Assembly (NCBI RefSeq): GCF_000773975.1
Contig: NZ_JRUQ01000016.1
Span: 78,799-142,798, forward strand
DNA from: Erwinia typographi
Lineage (GTDB): Bacteria > Pseudomonadota > Gammaproteobacteria > Enterobacterales > Enterobacteriaceae
DNA length: 64,000 nucleotides
Direction of reading: 5' to 3'
The first letter of the stretch is position 1. Each line of letters opens with the position of its first letter. Made by a program: the position numbers and the translations under genes. Of this stretch, positions 36,695-47,908 are shown piece by piece. The notes below the pieces were generated by a model. It did no database searches, was not told the DNA's origin, and saw nothing but the letters and a program-made list of their open reading frames with translations.

Positions 36695-37600
36695 ATGCAT
36701 CGTTCCGGTCTGATTGAGCTTGAGGTAGTAATGGCCGTGGCCCGTCGGGGTAGTTTTCGCGCGGCATCCCGTGAGTTGGGCATGTCACCCACGGCGGTTA
36801 GTAGCGCGGTGGCGGGGCTGGAGGCCCGGCTGGAAACGCGGTTGTTTAACCGCACCACCCGTAGCGTAGCGCTGACCGAAGCGGGCGTTCGCTATCTCGA
36901 CAGAATTGGTCCGGCGCTGGATGAGATCCGCCATGCCTCCGAAGAGATTGGCAGCCACGGCGACGAGCCGGCAGGCACGCTGCGGCTGAACATGCCGATG
37001 GACGTCGCGAGCCTGATGTTCAATGCTGTGCTGGCCGACTATTTACGGCGCTATCCGCAAATGAAGCTGGAAATCGTCAGCGAGGCGCGGAGGGTGGATA
37101 TTGTTGCGGAAGGATTTGATGCAGGCGTGCGGCTGGCCGAGTCGGTTCCGCAGGATATGATTGCCGTAGCGCTGACGGGCGACATACGGATGCGCATTGT
37201 TGGTTCACCGGCCTATTTTTCCCGCGTCGGCACGCCTCGCACCCCGGAAGCGCTGCAACAGCACGCTGGCTTGTGTATGCGGATGTCGCACGGCGGCGTT
37301 TACCGCTGGGAACTGGCAAAACAGGGCCAGCTGTTGGAGGTAGAGATCCCGCCCCGCGCCGTGTTCACCGACATGCGCACGCTGCGCGAAGCTGCGCTGG
37401 CCGGTTTTGGCCTGGCCTTTATGGCCGAGTTTCAGGTCGCTGAGGATTTACGGGCGGGTACGCTGATTTCCGTACTGGATGAATGGTCCGCGCCGTTTCC
37501 CGGCCTGCGGCTCTATTATCCGGGGCATCGCCACATTCCTGCCGGTTTAAAAGCGCTGATAGCGATGATCCAGCGGCGGCCGGGGTTCAGCCTGCTCTGA
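36695..37600 (+). CDS. LysR-family transcriptional regulator
   Basis: A 301-residue LysR protein with N-terminal helix-turn-helix ([40 protein letters not shown]) and effector domain (about 95-301). It is divergent from the aldehyde dehydrogenase gene and is its probable regulator. It converges on tpiA, closing the accessory block. Confidence 0.9.
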   Translation: MHRSGLIELEVVMAVARRGSFRAASRELGMSPTAVSSAVAGLEARLETRLFNRTTRSVALTEAGVRYLDRIGPALDEIRHASEEIGSHGDEPAGTLRLNMPMDVASLMFNAVLADYLRRYPQMKLEIVSEARRVDIVAEGFDAGVRLAESVPQDMIAVALTGDIRMRIVGSPAYFSRVGTPRTPEALQQHAGLCMRMSHGGVYRWELAKQGQLLEVEIPPRAVFTDMRTLREAALAGFGLAFMAEFQVAEDLRAGTLISVLDEWSAPFPGLRLYYPGHRHIPAGLKALIAMIQRRPGFSLL

Positions 37601-37656
37601 ATGTCAGTCGCGCGGTACGGTGCGTGCGGGAGTTAAAAGAGCGGAGGGGGAAAGAA

Positions 37657-37682
37657 CTCCTGCGCTGTGACCAGCGCAGGAG
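37657..37682 (-). terminator. Probable tpiA terminator
   Basis: CTCCTGCGCTG and CAGCGCAGGAG form a perfect 11-base stem with a 4-base loop. On the minus strand a TTCTTTCC tract follows, so it probably ends tpiA; it may also stop the convergent LysR transcript. Confidence 0.65.
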
Positions 37683-37690
37683 GCAGAGCA

Positions 37691-38458
37691 TCAGGCGCTC
37701 TTCGCTGCCGCGGCCGCTTTCACGATCGCTGCGAACGCATCGGCTTTCAGCGATGCGCCACCAACCAGAGCACCGTCGATGTCCGGCTGAGCAAACAGTT
37801 CCGCCGCGTTCTTATCGTTAACCGAACCGCCGTACTGAATGATGACCTGCGCGGCCACGTTCGCGTCTTTCTTAGCAATGTGGTCACGGATGAATTTGTG
37901 TACGGCCTGAGCCTGAGCAGGGGTAGCCGATTTGCCTGTGCCGATAGCCCAGACTGGCTCGTAAGCAATCACTACGCCGTTGAATGCGTCAGCGCCCTGG
38001 GTGTTCAGCACTGCGTCGATCTGACGTGCGCACACTTCTTCGGTCTTGCCCGCTTCGTTTTCCGCTTCGGTTTCGCCGATGCACAGGACTGGCGTCAGGC
38101 CAGCCGCTTTCAGCACGGCAAACTGCTTAGCGATCTGTTCGTCGCTCTCTTTATGATAAGTACGACGCTCAGAGTGGCCGATAATGATGTACTGCGCGCC
38201 AACGTCTTTCAGCATGTCGGCGGAGATTTCACCGGTAAAGGCACCTGAAAGATTAACGTTAACGTTCTGCGCGCCAAGGGCGATATGGCTGCCAGAAATA
38301 GCGTGTTTCGCCAGGTCCAGATACATCACCGGAGGGGCAATGGCTACGCCGCAGCCGTCAACGCTGCTCAGCTCTTTACGCAGGCCGGCAATCAGCTCGT
38401 TGACCATATGTTTGCTGCCGTTCAGTTTCCAGTTACCCATTACTAACGGATGTCGCAT
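37691..38458 (-). CDS. tpiA: Triosephosphate isomerase
   Basis: TpiA interconverts dihydroxyacetone phosphate and glyceraldehyde 3-phosphate. The 255-residue TIM barrel contains [14 protein letters not shown] (substrate Asn/Lys), the electrophile His in [11 protein letters not shown], the catalytic Glu in [16 protein letters not shown], and IIQYGGSVN. The ATG at 38458 gives the family N-terminus; an ATG four codons upstream would not. In E. coli the next gene is cdh. Confidence 0.99.
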   Translation of the reverse strand: MRHPLVMGNWKLNGSKHMVNELIAGLRKELSSVDGCGVAIAPPVMYLDLAKHAISGSHIALGAQNVNVNLSGAFTGEISADMLKDVGAQYIIIGHSERRTYHKESDEQIAKQFAVLKAAGLTPVLCIGETEAENEAGKTEEVCARQIDAVLNTQGADAFNGVVIAYEPVWAIGTGKSATPAQAQAVHKFIRDHIAKKDANVAAQVIIQYGGSVNDKNAAELFAQPDIDGALVGGASLKADAFAAIVKAAAAAKSA

Positions 38459-38577
38459 TATATCCTCCACGCTTAGCGCGATGCTGTTAAATTACCCTGC
38501 CTTAGCAGCGTTGTCTGCCAGACAGTATAGAGATCAAAACCGCTAAAGGCTTTGCTTTTCGTCATCTTTGCAGAGGG

Positions 38578-39171
38578 TCAGTTGCCCGCCATAGCCAGTT
38601 TTATCGGCTCGATGGCGAAGGTCAGCCCCTTATCGCCGTTATCCGCTAGGATGTAGCGCACCGCCCCCTCGTCCTGGGTGTAGTAACGCGATCCTTTCCC
38701 TTTCACCAGCAGGTCATCCAGCCGTTTCAGGCTCTGTTCTTCATTGAGCGTCGGCTCAAAAAAACGTTCCATTGCGGCCATATAGGCGCGGGCTTTATCC
38801 CGCGCCGCTTTCTCTTCCGTCCCCGGTACCGGCAGCCAGGTTATCTGTAATGTTTTGATCTTACCGGTTCCCTGTTCAAGAGCGGTTGAAGCATAGAGAT
38901 TTTCATTGATCTTGCTGGCTGCGCGGGTCAAATTACTCTTATCGCCACGGTTATCGATCGCGCGGTATTCAGCAATCTGTAACGTTGTGTTGATAGCATT
39001 ATATTTTTCACGGAACTGACCGATGGTCATATCAAAGGTAGGCGAACCTGCCTGCAGATAAGGTGCGGAGGGCAGATGTTCAGTGCGGTCCTGCGCGGCA
39101 GGGGCGTTCTCTGCTCTCGCCGTCGTAAGCGCCAACAGTAACGTGATGCCCAGATAAAACGCTTTATTCAT
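38578..39171 (-). CDS. yiiQ: DUF1454 family periplasmic protein YiiQ
   Basis: A 197-residue protein of unknown role with a cleavable signal peptide (MNKAFYLGITLLLALTTARA). The mature part is soluble and conserved in enterobacteria (PTFDMTIGQFREKYN, ALEQGTGKIKTLQITWLPVPG). It lies between tpiA and yiiR, as in E. coli. Confidence 0.9.
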   Translation of the reverse strand: MNKAFYLGITLLLALTTARAENAPAAQDRTEHLPSAPYLQAGSPTFDMTIGQFREKYNAINTTLQIAEYRAIDNRGDKSNLTRAASKINENLYASTALEQGTGKIKTLQITWLPVPGTEEKAARDKARAYMAAMERFFEPTLNEEQSLKRLDDLLVKGKGSRYYTQDEGAVRYILADNGDKGLTFAIEPIKLAMAGN

Positions 39172-39260
39172 ACTGTCTGCCCTAACAATAAATTCAGCTC
39201 AAGATTAGAACGGACAATGACCGGCAAAGTCAAAGCCTGACGCTGTTCTGGGGGATAAAA

Positions 39261-39704
39261 ATGACCTTACAAGCGTGGTGTTTTTCCTGGCGAGGCCGTT
39301 TAGGACGGCGGGATCTGTGGGTCTGGCTGACGCTCTGGCTGGCGTTAATGATGATTCTTTCCCTGCTGGTGGATAAAGGCTGGGTCGGCCCGCAAACGGC
39401 GGCGTTTGGCGTGGTTTTCCTGCTATTGCCTACCAGCGCGGTGGTGGTTAAGCGTCTGCACGATCGTAATAAAGCCGGCTACTGGGCGCTGCTGCTGCTG
39501 GTTGCCTGGTTTTTACTGGCTGGCGACTGGGGAATGCTTTCCGCCCGCTGGCAGTGGGCGCTGGGGCGCTTTATTCCTACCCTGATCCTGGTGACGCTGA
39601 TGCTGGAGCTGGGTACCTTCAGCGGTACGCCGGGCGAGAACCGCTTTGGAAAAACGGCCAGCCCGGTTAACTACTTTGGACGGAGAACGCCCGACTACCA
39701 GTAA
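39261..39704 (+). CDS. yiiR: DUF805 family inner membrane protein YiiR
   Basis: A 147-residue membrane protein with four hydrophobic segments (about 18-36, 45-62, 71-89, 95-115) and the DUF805 motif VVVKRLHDRNKAGYWALL. Function unknown. It is divergent from yiiQ and overlaps the convergent fpr stop by 10 bases. Confidence 0.88.
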   Translation: MTLQAWCFSWRGRLGRRDLWVWLTLWLALMMILSLLVDKGWVGPQTAAFGVVFLLLPTSAVVVKRLHDRNKAGYWALLLLVAWFLLAGDWGMLSARWQWALGRFIPTLILVTLMLELGTFSGTPGENRFGKTASPVNYFGRRTPDYQ

Positions 39705-40441
39705 TGCTCGGCGGTCATATGGCCCGGCTTGCGCTTCAGGTGCTTGCGCATCTCCCTGGTCTCTTTCAGCAGCTGCTGGGTATCCCTGACCATTTGAGGA
39801 TTACCGCAGAGCATGATATGACTGTCCCCGACCTGCATTGGCAGTCCGACCGCCGCTTCCAGTTCGCCGCTCTCGATCAGCGCGGGCACGCGGCCGGTCA
39901 GCGAACCGGTTATCTCTTCACGGCTTACCACCGTCTGAATCCTCAGCTGGCCGTTATAGCGCTGCTGAAGCTGCTGCATCAGCGGCAGGTAGCTCAGGTC
40001 CTGCGCATAGCGGGCGGCGTGAACCAGCACGATATTCTCAAAGCGCTCCAGCCCTTTGCCCTCTTGCAAAATGGAGAGATAGGGCCCAATGGCGGTGCCG
40101 GTGGCGAGCATCCACAGCGTTTTGCATTCGGGAATTTCATCCAGGACGAAGAATCCGGCGGACTCTTTGGTGATCATCACCTCTTCGCCAGGCTGAAGCG
40201 CATGCAGGCGAGGGCTGAGCTTCCCTTCCGGCACGGTGACCAGGTAGAACTCAAGATTATTGTCGCTCGGGGCATTGACGAAGGAGTAGGCGCGCTGGAC
40301 CCGCTCTCCGTCAATTTCCAGCGCCAGCTTGGCAAACTGCCCGGCGGTAAAAGGGTCGATGGGGGCGGTGACGATCAGACTGAATAAACTGTCGGTCCAG
40401 TCGTGCACCTTAGTGATTCTGGCGTTAACCCATTCGGCCAT
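39695..40441 (-). CDS. fpr: Ferredoxin/flavodoxin-NADP+ reductase
   Basis: Fpr moves electrons between NADPH and flavodoxin or ferredoxin and belongs to the SoxRS oxidative-stress response in E. coli. The 248 residues have the FAD motif RVQRAYSFVN near 49-58, the NADPH motif LATGTAIGPYLSIL near 112-125, and the conserved C-terminus HMTAEHYW. The start at 40441 gives the E. coli length. I did not find a clear SoxS box in the upstream interval. Confidence 0.97.
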   Translation of the reverse strand: MAEWVNARITKVHDWTDSLFSLIVTAPIDPFTAGQFAKLALEIDGERVQRAYSFVNAPSDNNLEFYLVTVPEGKLSPRLHALQPGEEVMITKESAGFFVLDEIPECKTLWMLATGTAIGPYLSILQEGKGLERFENIVLVHAARYAQDLSYLPLMQQLQQRYNGQLRIQTVVSREEITGSLTGRVPALIESGELEAAVGLPMQVGDSHIMLCGNPQMVRDTQQLLKETREMRKHLKRKPGHMTAEHYW

Positions 40442-40743
40442 AAACAACTCCTTATTCGGGGTGGGGGCAAGACGATTTAACGGTATCTTCCCTGGTCAGC
40501 CGCAGATTTTCCAGCCTCTGCCGGTAACAAAGCTCATATCGACAAATCTGCCGGACTCTATTCACTATAACGTACAGATTGATTTACGCTGCTGCCTGCT
40601 TTTTCTGACAGTCAGCCCCACGTCCTTTTTTAGCTCCCCTCTCGCTTTGTTAACCAATCCTGATATTTTCCTCGCCATAAGGTTCCTTTCTCCTGGCGTT
40701 ACCGCTGACTTTTATGTATAGCGCCGATAATTGTGCTGATGAA

Positions 40744-41928
40744 ATGAAAAAAATTGAAAACGGGCATCTGTTGGTGATGCTGATTGCGCTGGTGGCCGTT
40801 GGGCAGATGGCGCAAACCATCTATGTGCCTGCGATGGCGACTATCGCTGAGGCGTTTAACGTTCGTGACGGAGCCGTGCAGCGGGTGATGGCGGCCTATC
40901 TGATGACCTATGGCGGCTCACAGCTGCTGTATGGACCGCTATCGGACAATATCGGCCGCCGCCCGGTCATTCTGGCCGGGCTGGTGATTTTCTGCGTGGG
41001 TTCGCTGATCGCACTTGGTGCCCCGACCTTCGATATGTTGGTGCTGGGCAGCGCGATTCAGGGGCTGGGAACCGGTGTGGCAGGGGTAATGGCGCGCACT
41101 ATGCCGCGTGACCTTTATGCAGGCGGTTCGCTCAGGCTGGCTAACAGCCTGCTGAATATGGGGATTCTGGTCAGCCCGCTTATCGCGCCGATCGTTGGCG
41201 CGCTGCTGACGCACTTGTTGGGATGGCAGGCCTGCTTTGCGTTTCTGCTGCTGTTCTGTGGCACCGTGGGGACGGCAATGCTGCGCTGGCTGCCGGAGAC
41301 GCGCCCAGCGCCGGTTGAAAAACGCGCGCTGTTCTCACGCTATCTTCCACTGCTGGCTGACGGGACATTTATTCGCTATCTGATCATGCTGATGGGCGCG
41401 CTGGGCGGAATTGCCGTGTTTGAGGCCAGCTGCGGCGTGTTGATGGGTGGCGTGCTGGGGCTGAACAGTCTGACGGTCAGCCTGCTGTTCATCCTGCCGA
41501 TCCCGGCAGCCTTCTTTGGCGCCTGGTTTGCCGGCAAAGAGAACCGGCCTTTCCAGCAGATGATGTGGTGGTCAGTAAACAGCTGCCTGCTGGCCGGTGC
41601 GATGATGTGGATCCCCGCGTGGTTTGGCGTGATGACCATCTGGACGCTGGTGGTGCCTGCGGCGGTATTCTTCTTCGGCGCCGGGATGCTGTTTCCGCTG
41701 GCGACAACCGGCGCGATGGAACCCTGGCCCTTTATGGCGGGTACGGCGGGCGCGCTGCTGGGCGGTTTGCAAAACCTCGGATCGGGACTGGCCGCCTGGC
41801 TCTCCGCGCTGCTGCCTCAGACCGGACAGTTCAGCCTTGGCATGCTGATGTTCGCGATGGCGCTGCTAATCCTGCTCTGCTGGCTGCCGCTTTCACGTCG
41901 GCCAGAGCCGCAGGCCTCGGCGGGTTGA
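40744..41928 (+). CDS. emrD: Multidrug efflux MFS transporter EmrD
   Basis: EmrD is a 12-helix major-facilitator drug/proton antiporter. The 394 residues match E. coli EmrD in length and along the sequence: VAVGQMAQTIYVPAMATIAE, YGPLSDNIGRRPVIL (MFS loop 2-3 motif), MARTMPRDLY, PIPAAFFGAWFAG and PLATTGAMEPWPFMAGTAGA. No good ribosome site precedes ATG 40744 or ATG 40714; the former is preferred because it gives the exact family length. In E. coli emrD is elsewhere on the chromosome. Confidence 0.93.
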   Translation: MKKIENGHLLVMLIALVAVGQMAQTIYVPAMATIAEAFNVRDGAVQRVMAAYLMTYGGSQLLYGPLSDNIGRRPVILAGLVIFCVGSLIALGAPTFDMLVLGSAIQGLGTGVAGVMARTMPRDLYAGGSLRLANSLLNMGILVSPLIAPIVGALLTHLLGWQACFAFLLLFCGTVGTAMLRWLPETRPAPVEKRALFSRYLPLLADGTFIRYLIMLMGALGGIAVFEASCGVLMGGVLGLNSLTVSLLFILPIPAAFFGAWFAGKENRPFQQMMWWSVNSCLLAGAMMWIPAWFGVMTIWTLVVPAAVFFFGAGMLFPLATTGAMEPWPFMAGTAGALLGGLQNLGSGLAAWLSALLPQTGQFSLGMLMFAMALLILLCWLPLSRRPEPQASAG

Positions 41929-41933
41929 AGTGC

Positions 41934-41957
41934 GCCTCTACGGCTGCCCGTAGAGGC
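41934..41957. terminator. Hairpin between convergent emrD and glpX
   Basis: GCCTCTACGG and CCGTAGAGGC form a perfect 10-base stem with a 4-base loop between the two convergent stops. Neither side has a strong T run. Confidence 0.5.
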
Positions 41958-41985
41958 TGGAGATCTCAATACCTTGTACCGGCGA

Positions 41986-42996
41986 TTACAGAATAAAAGG
42001 ATGCAGGTTTTCGTCTTTACGGTCGAGGTAGTGAATTGACTGAATGCGGCGGATGGTCCGCGATTTGCCGCGCACCAGCAGCGTTTCGGTGGTGGCGATG
42101 TTGCCTTTACGGGTGATGCCTTTTAGCAGATCGCCGCTGGTGATGCCGGTTGCCGAAAATATCACGTTATCGTTGCGCGCCATCTCGTCAAGGCGCAGAA
42201 CCTTGCCGGCCTCAATGCCCATCTGCTGACAGCGCTTCAGCTCCTGCTCGCCAAGCGCCCGGTTCTCTGGCGTGTCGCCTTTCACATCGTGACGCGCCAG
42301 CAGGCGGCCCTGCATATCGCCGTCCATCGCACGGATAACGGCTGCGGAGATCACGCCTTCCGGGGCACCGCCGATGCCGTACATCACGTCGACTTCGCTG
42401 TCCGGCATACAGGTGAGGATTGAGGCGGCCACATCGCCATCGGGAATGGCGAAAATACGCACGCCCAACTGCTGTAACGCGGCGATAACGCCGTCGTGGC
42501 GCGGCTTAGCCAGAAGGGTCACGGTCAGTTCGGACAGCGGTTTTTGCAGCGCCTGCGCCACGCGCTTCAGGTTCTCCTCCAGCGGCAAGGCCAGATCGAT
42601 CGCGCCTTTGGCTCCCGGCCCGACGATCAGTTTTTCCATGTACATATCCGGCGCGTTGAGGAAGCTGCCCTTGTCGCCAACCGCCAGTACGGCCAGCGCG
42701 TTGGATTGGCCCATTGCGGTCATCCGCGTTCCCTCAATCGGATCGACGGCGATATCTACGGCGTCACCTTCACCGCTACCTACCTTCTCGCCGATATACA
42801 ACATCGGGGCTTCATCAATTTCACCCTCGCCAATGACGATCTGACCATCAATATTCACTTTGTTCAGCATGATGCGCATGGCGTGGACGGCAGCGCCGTC
42901 AGCAGCATTTTTATCGCCGCGTCCCAGCCACTTGTAGCCTGCCAGCGCAGCCGCTTCCGTTACGCGTGAAAATTCAATGGCAAGTTCTCGTTTCAT
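41986..42996 (-). CDS. glpX: Fructose-1,6-bisphosphatase, class II
   Basis: GlpX hydrolyses fructose 1,6-bisphosphate in gluconeogenesis, useful when growing on glycerol. The 336 residues contain the metal-site motifs GEGEIDEAPML near 57-67 and VDPIEGTRMTAMG near 87-99, plus YGIGGAPEGVISAA. It is the third gene of glpFKX; a hairpin between glpK and glpX may lower its expression. Confidence 0.97.
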   Translation of the reverse strand: MKRELAIEFSRVTEAAALAGYKWLGRGDKNAADGAAVHAMRIMLNKVNIDGQIVIGEGEIDEAPMLYIGEKVGSGEGDAVDIAVDPIEGTRMTAMGQSNALAVLAVGDKGSFLNAPDMYMEKLIVGPGAKGAIDLALPLEENLKRVAQALQKPLSELTVTLLAKPRHDGVIAALQQLGVRIFAIPDGDVAASILTCMPDSEVDVMYGIGGAPEGVISAAVIRAMDGDMQGRLLARHDVKGDTPENRALGEQELKRCQQMGIEAGKVLRLDEMARNDNVIFSATGITSGDLLKGITRKGNIATTETLLVRGKSRTIRRIQSIHYLDRKDENLHPFIL

Positions 42997-43053
42997 GATT
43001 AGCCTCGGAAAAATGTTGAGGCGGGAAGTCTATCACAGCGGGGATGAAGGTGA

Positions 43054-43086
43054 GGGGAAAAGCCCGCGGCCAGAGCAGCCGCGGGC
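43054..43086 (-). terminator. Hairpin/attenuator between glpK and glpX
   Basis: GCCCGCGGC (43062-43070) and GCCGCGGGC (43078-43086) form a 9-base stem; on the minus strand TTTTCCCC follows. It would end or attenuate transcripts from glpFK before glpX. Confidence 0.6.
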
Positions 43087-43098
43087 ACTTTTTCAGAC

Positions 43099-44613
43099 TT
43101 ACGAATCGTCCTGTTCTTCCCACGCCTGGGCGCGGGAAACGGCTTTCTTCCAGCCTGCGTAGAGATAGTTACGCTGGGTGGTTTCAATACCAGGGCGGAA
43201 TTCACGCTCAATTACCGCCTTGGCGCGAACTTCGTCCAGATCGGACCAGAAGCCTACGGCCAGGCCAGCCAGATAGGCAGAACCCAGCGCGGTCACTTCC
43301 AGCACCTCAGGGCGTTCGACGCGGGTTCCCAGAATGTCAGACTGGAACTGCATCAGGAAGTTGTTGGCTACCGCGCCGCCATCCACGCGCAGGGATTGCA
43401 GGCGCGTATTGGCATCAATTTGCATCGCCTCCAGCACGTCGCGAGTCTGATAAGCAATCGACTCCAACGTGGCGCGGATAATGTGGTTGGCATTCGCGCC
43501 GCGCGTCAGGCCGAAGATTGCCCCACGAGCATACGGGTCCCAGTAGGGAGCGCCGAGTCCGGTAAAGGCTGGCACCATATACACGCCGTTGCTGTCTTTC
43601 ACTTTCGAGGCAAAGTATTCGGAGTCCGTCGCGTCGCCGATCAGCTTCATCTCGTCACGCAGCCACTGGATTGACGCGCCGCCAATAAACACCGCGCCTT
43701 CCAGCGCGTAGTTCACTTCGCCGCGTGGGCCACAGGCAATGGTGGTTAGCAGACCATTGCTTGAGGTTACCGCTTCGGTACCGGTATTCATCAGCATAAA
43801 GCAGCCGGTGCCGTAGGTGTTCTTCGCCATGCCCGGCTGAACGCACAGCTGGCCATACAGCGCGGCCTGCTGGTCACCGGCAATCCCGGCGATAGGAATA
43901 CGCGTACCGCCCTTACCACCAATGTTGGTCTGGCCGTACACTTCTGAAGAGGATTTCACCTCTGGCAACATCTCACGCGGAATATCCAGGATCTCCAGCA
44001 TACGCTGATCCCACTCCAGCTTGTGGATGTTAAACATCATGGTACGCGAGGCGTTAGTGTAATCGGTGATATGCACCCGTCCCTGCGTCATCTTCCACAC
44101 CAGCCAGGAGTCGACGGTGCCGAACAACAGCTCGCCGCGTTTCGCCCGCTCGCGCGATCCGTCTACGTGGTCGAGGATCCACTTCACCTTGGTGCCAGAG
44201 AAGTAAGGGTTAATCACCAGGCCGGTGGTGTGCTGGATGTACTCTTCCAGCCCTTCTTTTTTCAGCTTCGCACAGTAATCTGCGGTACGCGGATCCTGCC
44301 AGACGATAGCGTTGTAGATCGGCTTACCGGTCTCTTTATCCCAGACAATGGTGGTTTCACGCTGGTTAGTGATGCCAATCGCGGCAATCTCATCAGAACG
44401 AATATCGGCATGAGCCAGCACTTCTACCAGAGTGGAGCTCTGCGAAGCCCAGATATCCATCGGGTCATGCTCAACCCAGCCGGGCTTCGGATAAATTTGC
44501 TGAAATTCGCGCTGGGAGACCGCAACGATGTTGGAGTCATGATCGAGGATCACGGCGCGTGAACTGGTCGTCCCCTGATCGAGCGCGACAATGTATTTTT
44601 TTTCTGTGGTCAT
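43099..44613 (-). CDS. glpK: Glycerol kinase
   Basis: GlpK phosphorylates glycerol taken in by GlpF. The 504-residue FGGY-family kinase shows the phosphate-1 motif [12 protein letters not shown] near 11-22, glycerol-site residues in [21 protein letters not shown], and the adenosine motif [15 protein letters not shown]. Residues [16 protein letters not shown] close the active site. It lies 32 bases after glpF in the glpFKX operon. Catabolite control by EIIA-Glc and FBP is known for the family. Confidence 0.98.
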   Translation of the reverse strand: MTTEKKYIVALDQGTTSSRAVILDHDSNIVAVSQREFQQIYPKPGWVEHDPMDIWASQSSTLVEVLAHADIRSDEIAAIGITNQRETTIVWDKETGKPIYNAIVWQDPRTADYCAKLKKEGLEEYIQHTTGLVINPYFSGTKVKWILDHVDGSRERAKRGELLFGTVDSWLVWKMTQGRVHITDYTNASRTMMFNIHKLEWDQRMLEILDIPREMLPEVKSSSEVYGQTNIGGKGGTRIPIAGIAGDQQAALYGQLCVQPGMAKNTYGTGCFMLMNTGTEAVTSSNGLLTTIACGPRGEVNYALEGAVFIGGASIQWLRDEMKLIGDATDSEYFASKVKDSNGVYMVPAFTGLGAPYWDPYARGAIFGLTRGANANHIIRATLESIAYQTRDVLEAMQIDANTRLQSLRVDGGAVANNFLMQFQSDILGTRVERPEVLEVTALGSAYLAGLAVGFWSDLDEVRAKAVIEREFRPGIETTQRNYLYAGWKKAVSRAQAWEEQDDS

Positions 44614-44645
44614 AATTCATTCCTGATGGTGTAAAGGGTTAGCAC

Positions 44646-45494
44646 TTACGCTTTACGTTGCTCAGCACGCGCTGTTGTCTTCTCGTCTTTCTTTACCACT
44701 ACGGCTCCGGGCAGATTAGGGGCAATCAGAGAGCGGTAGCCGAATGCGCCCAGGCTGGCACCGACGATCGGTCCCAAAATCGGCACGAGGAAATAAGGAA
44801 TATCACGGCCACCGGTGAAGGCGACGTTACCCCAACCTGCCAGCCAGGCAAAGAGTTTCGGACCGAAATCACGCGCCGGGTTAAGGGCGAAGCCGGTCAG
44901 AGGTCCCATCGCACCGCCGATCACCGCAATCAGCAGGCCAATCAGCAGCGGAGCCATAGGGCCGCGAGGCAGGCCGTTGCCATCATCGGTCAGCGCCATA
45001 ATCAGGCCCATCATTACCGCCGTGATCACCGCTTCCACCAGGAACGCCTGACCCACGCCAATATGCGGGTTAGGGTAGGTGGAGAAGATCCCGGCCAGGT
45101 CTAAGCTTTCAATGCTGCCGCGGACCATCTGATGCGACTGTTCGTAGTCCAGGAACAAATTGTAGTAGAGACCGTAAACCAATGCGGCAGAGCAGAAGGC
45201 CCCGGCGATTTGTGCCAGAATATAGGGCACCACTTTACGGCGTTCAAAATTGGCGAAAATGCACAGGGCGATCGTGACCGCCGGGTTCAGATGCGCTCCA
45301 GAGATGGCGGCGCTGAGATAAATCGCCATGGCAACGGCGATGCCCCAGATGATACTGATTTCCCATTGCCCAAAACTTGCGCCAGCCAGCTTCATGGCGG
45401 CGACGCAGCCCGCACCAAAGAAGATGATGGTGGCGACACCAAGGAACTCTGCGATGCATTGCCCTTTAAGGGTAGTTGTTGCTGTCTGACTCAT
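44646..45494 (-). CDS. glpF: Glycerol uptake facilitator (aquaglyceroporin)
   Basis: GlpF is a tetrameric aquaglyceroporin of the inner membrane. The 282 residues have six membrane helices and both pore NPA boxes: SGAHLNPAVTIA near 64-75 and GFALNPARDFGP near 200. The wider selectivity filter with GW...RD is of the glycerol type. ATG at 45494 gives MSQTATTTLKGQC and the family length; upstream in-frame codons are not homologous. Confidence 0.97.
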   Translation of the reverse strand: MSQTATTTLKGQCIAEFLGVATIIFFGAGCVAAMKLAGASFGQWEISIIWGIAVAMAIYLSAAISGAHLNPAVTIALCIFANFERRKVVPYILAQIAGAFCSAALVYGLYYNLFLDYEQSHQMVRGSIESLDLAGIFSTYPNPHIGVGQAFLVEAVITAVMMGLIMALTDDGNGLPRGPMAPLLIGLLIAVIGGAMGPLTGFALNPARDFGPKLFAWLAGWGNVAFTGGRDIPYFLVPILGPIVGASLGAFGYRSLIAPNLPGAVVVKKDEKTTARAEQRKA

Positions 45495-45941
45495 GATGAC
45501 ATTTCCTGAAGGCGAGGTTAAATGTTGTACAACGTTTTTTCTCTTTCCTTGAGCCGCCCAAATCTTTTGTAGGGCTGTTGTAAATTTATCGTTAACGAGC
45601 ATAAACGAGAAATAGCGAAATCAAAAGTTGTGTGCTGTGTCATAAAAATGAGCGTTTTCGCGTCTTTTTGCTTTCCTGAAACAACATTTCATTTTTCTTT
45701 TTGGCGATTTCTCTCTCAAATCTTTAACCGCCGCCTTACTTTTGACCCGGCCGATGTTGCAAATTCCAGGTCTATGCTGAAAATTGTTAAAGACTGCGCC
45801 CGCTGCGGGTTCGCTGCTGGACTTGACGCGCCGCTCTACTTACAATCGGGACATCGTTGTTATCCGTGGACTGCCGGCTTATTCCCTGATGAACTGCGGC
45901 TGGCAACATCAACGCCTTGCTATTAGGAGAGGTCTTTTACA
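45495..45941. promoter_or_regulatory. glpF-zapB divergent intergenic region
   Basis: This 447-base gap holds no supported gene. A candidate GlpR operator lies at 45584-45603: read on the minus strand it gives TATGCTCGTTAACGATAAAT, close to the GlpR pattern TATGTTCGATAACGAACATT. A second, weaker copy follows near 45604-45623. TGTGT-N6-TCATA at 45629-45644 is a plausible CRP site. Both factors control glpFK in E. coli. The right part, GC-richer from about 45740, must contain the zapB promoter, and AGGAGAGG precedes zapB. Confidence 0.45.
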
Positions 45942-46181
45942 ATGTCATTTGAAGTGTTCGAAAAACTGGAAGCGAAAGTACAGCAGGCGATTGATACCAT
46001 CACCCTGTTGCAGATGGAAATTGAAGAACTGAAAGAGCAGAACACCAACCTGAACAATCAGGTTCAGCAGGCTGCCGGGAACAGTGATTCACTGGTGCGT
46101 GAAAACCAGCACCTGAAGGAAGAGCAGCTTGTCTGGCAGGAGCGCCTGCGTGCACTGCTGGGGAAAATGGAAGAGGTCTGA
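45942..46181 (+). CDS. zapB: Cell division protein ZapB
   Basis: ZapB is a small, fully coiled-coil Z-ring-associated protein that links FtsZ-ZapA to MatP. The 79 residues form one heptad-rich helix, beginning [19 protein letters not shown] and ending [15 protein letters not shown]. It is divergent from glpF, as in E. coli. Confidence 0.96.
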   Translation: MSFEVFEKLEAKVQQAIDTITLLQMEIEELKEQNTNLNNQVQQAAGNSDSLVRENQHLKEEQLVWQERLRALLGKMEEV

Positions 46182-46191
46182 TGACCAAAAG

Positions 46192-46220
46192 AGAAACGGG
46201 TGCCGCTGGCACCCGTTTTT

Positions 46221-46222
<2 letters not shown>
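46192..46222. terminator. Bidirectional terminator between zapB and rraA
   Basis: AAACGGGTGCC and GGCACCCGTTT form a perfect 11-base stem around GCT, with T7 on the plus side and A/T-rich sequence on the other, between convergent genes. Confidence 0.9.
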
Positions 46223-47742
<1,520 letters not shown>

Positions 47743-47861
47743 AGCGCTAATGGCCTTTGCTGAGAAGAGAGAAGGCGGAAACGTTGCGTTAGTCTATCCT
47801 CTGTCAGCCGGGTGAGAGTTATTCCACGTCAAGGATTATCCTGCCTGAACACTATTTCACC

Positions 47862-47885
47862 CAAAAAAAGGAGGCCGAAGCCTCC
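47862..47885 (-). terminator. hslVU terminator
   Basis: On the minus strand GGAGGC-TTCG-GCCTCC is followed by T7: a classical UUCG-capped intrinsic terminator after hslU. Confidence 0.92.
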
Positions 47886-47908
47886 TGCCTTTGCTGCTGT
47901 TGCCGGAA

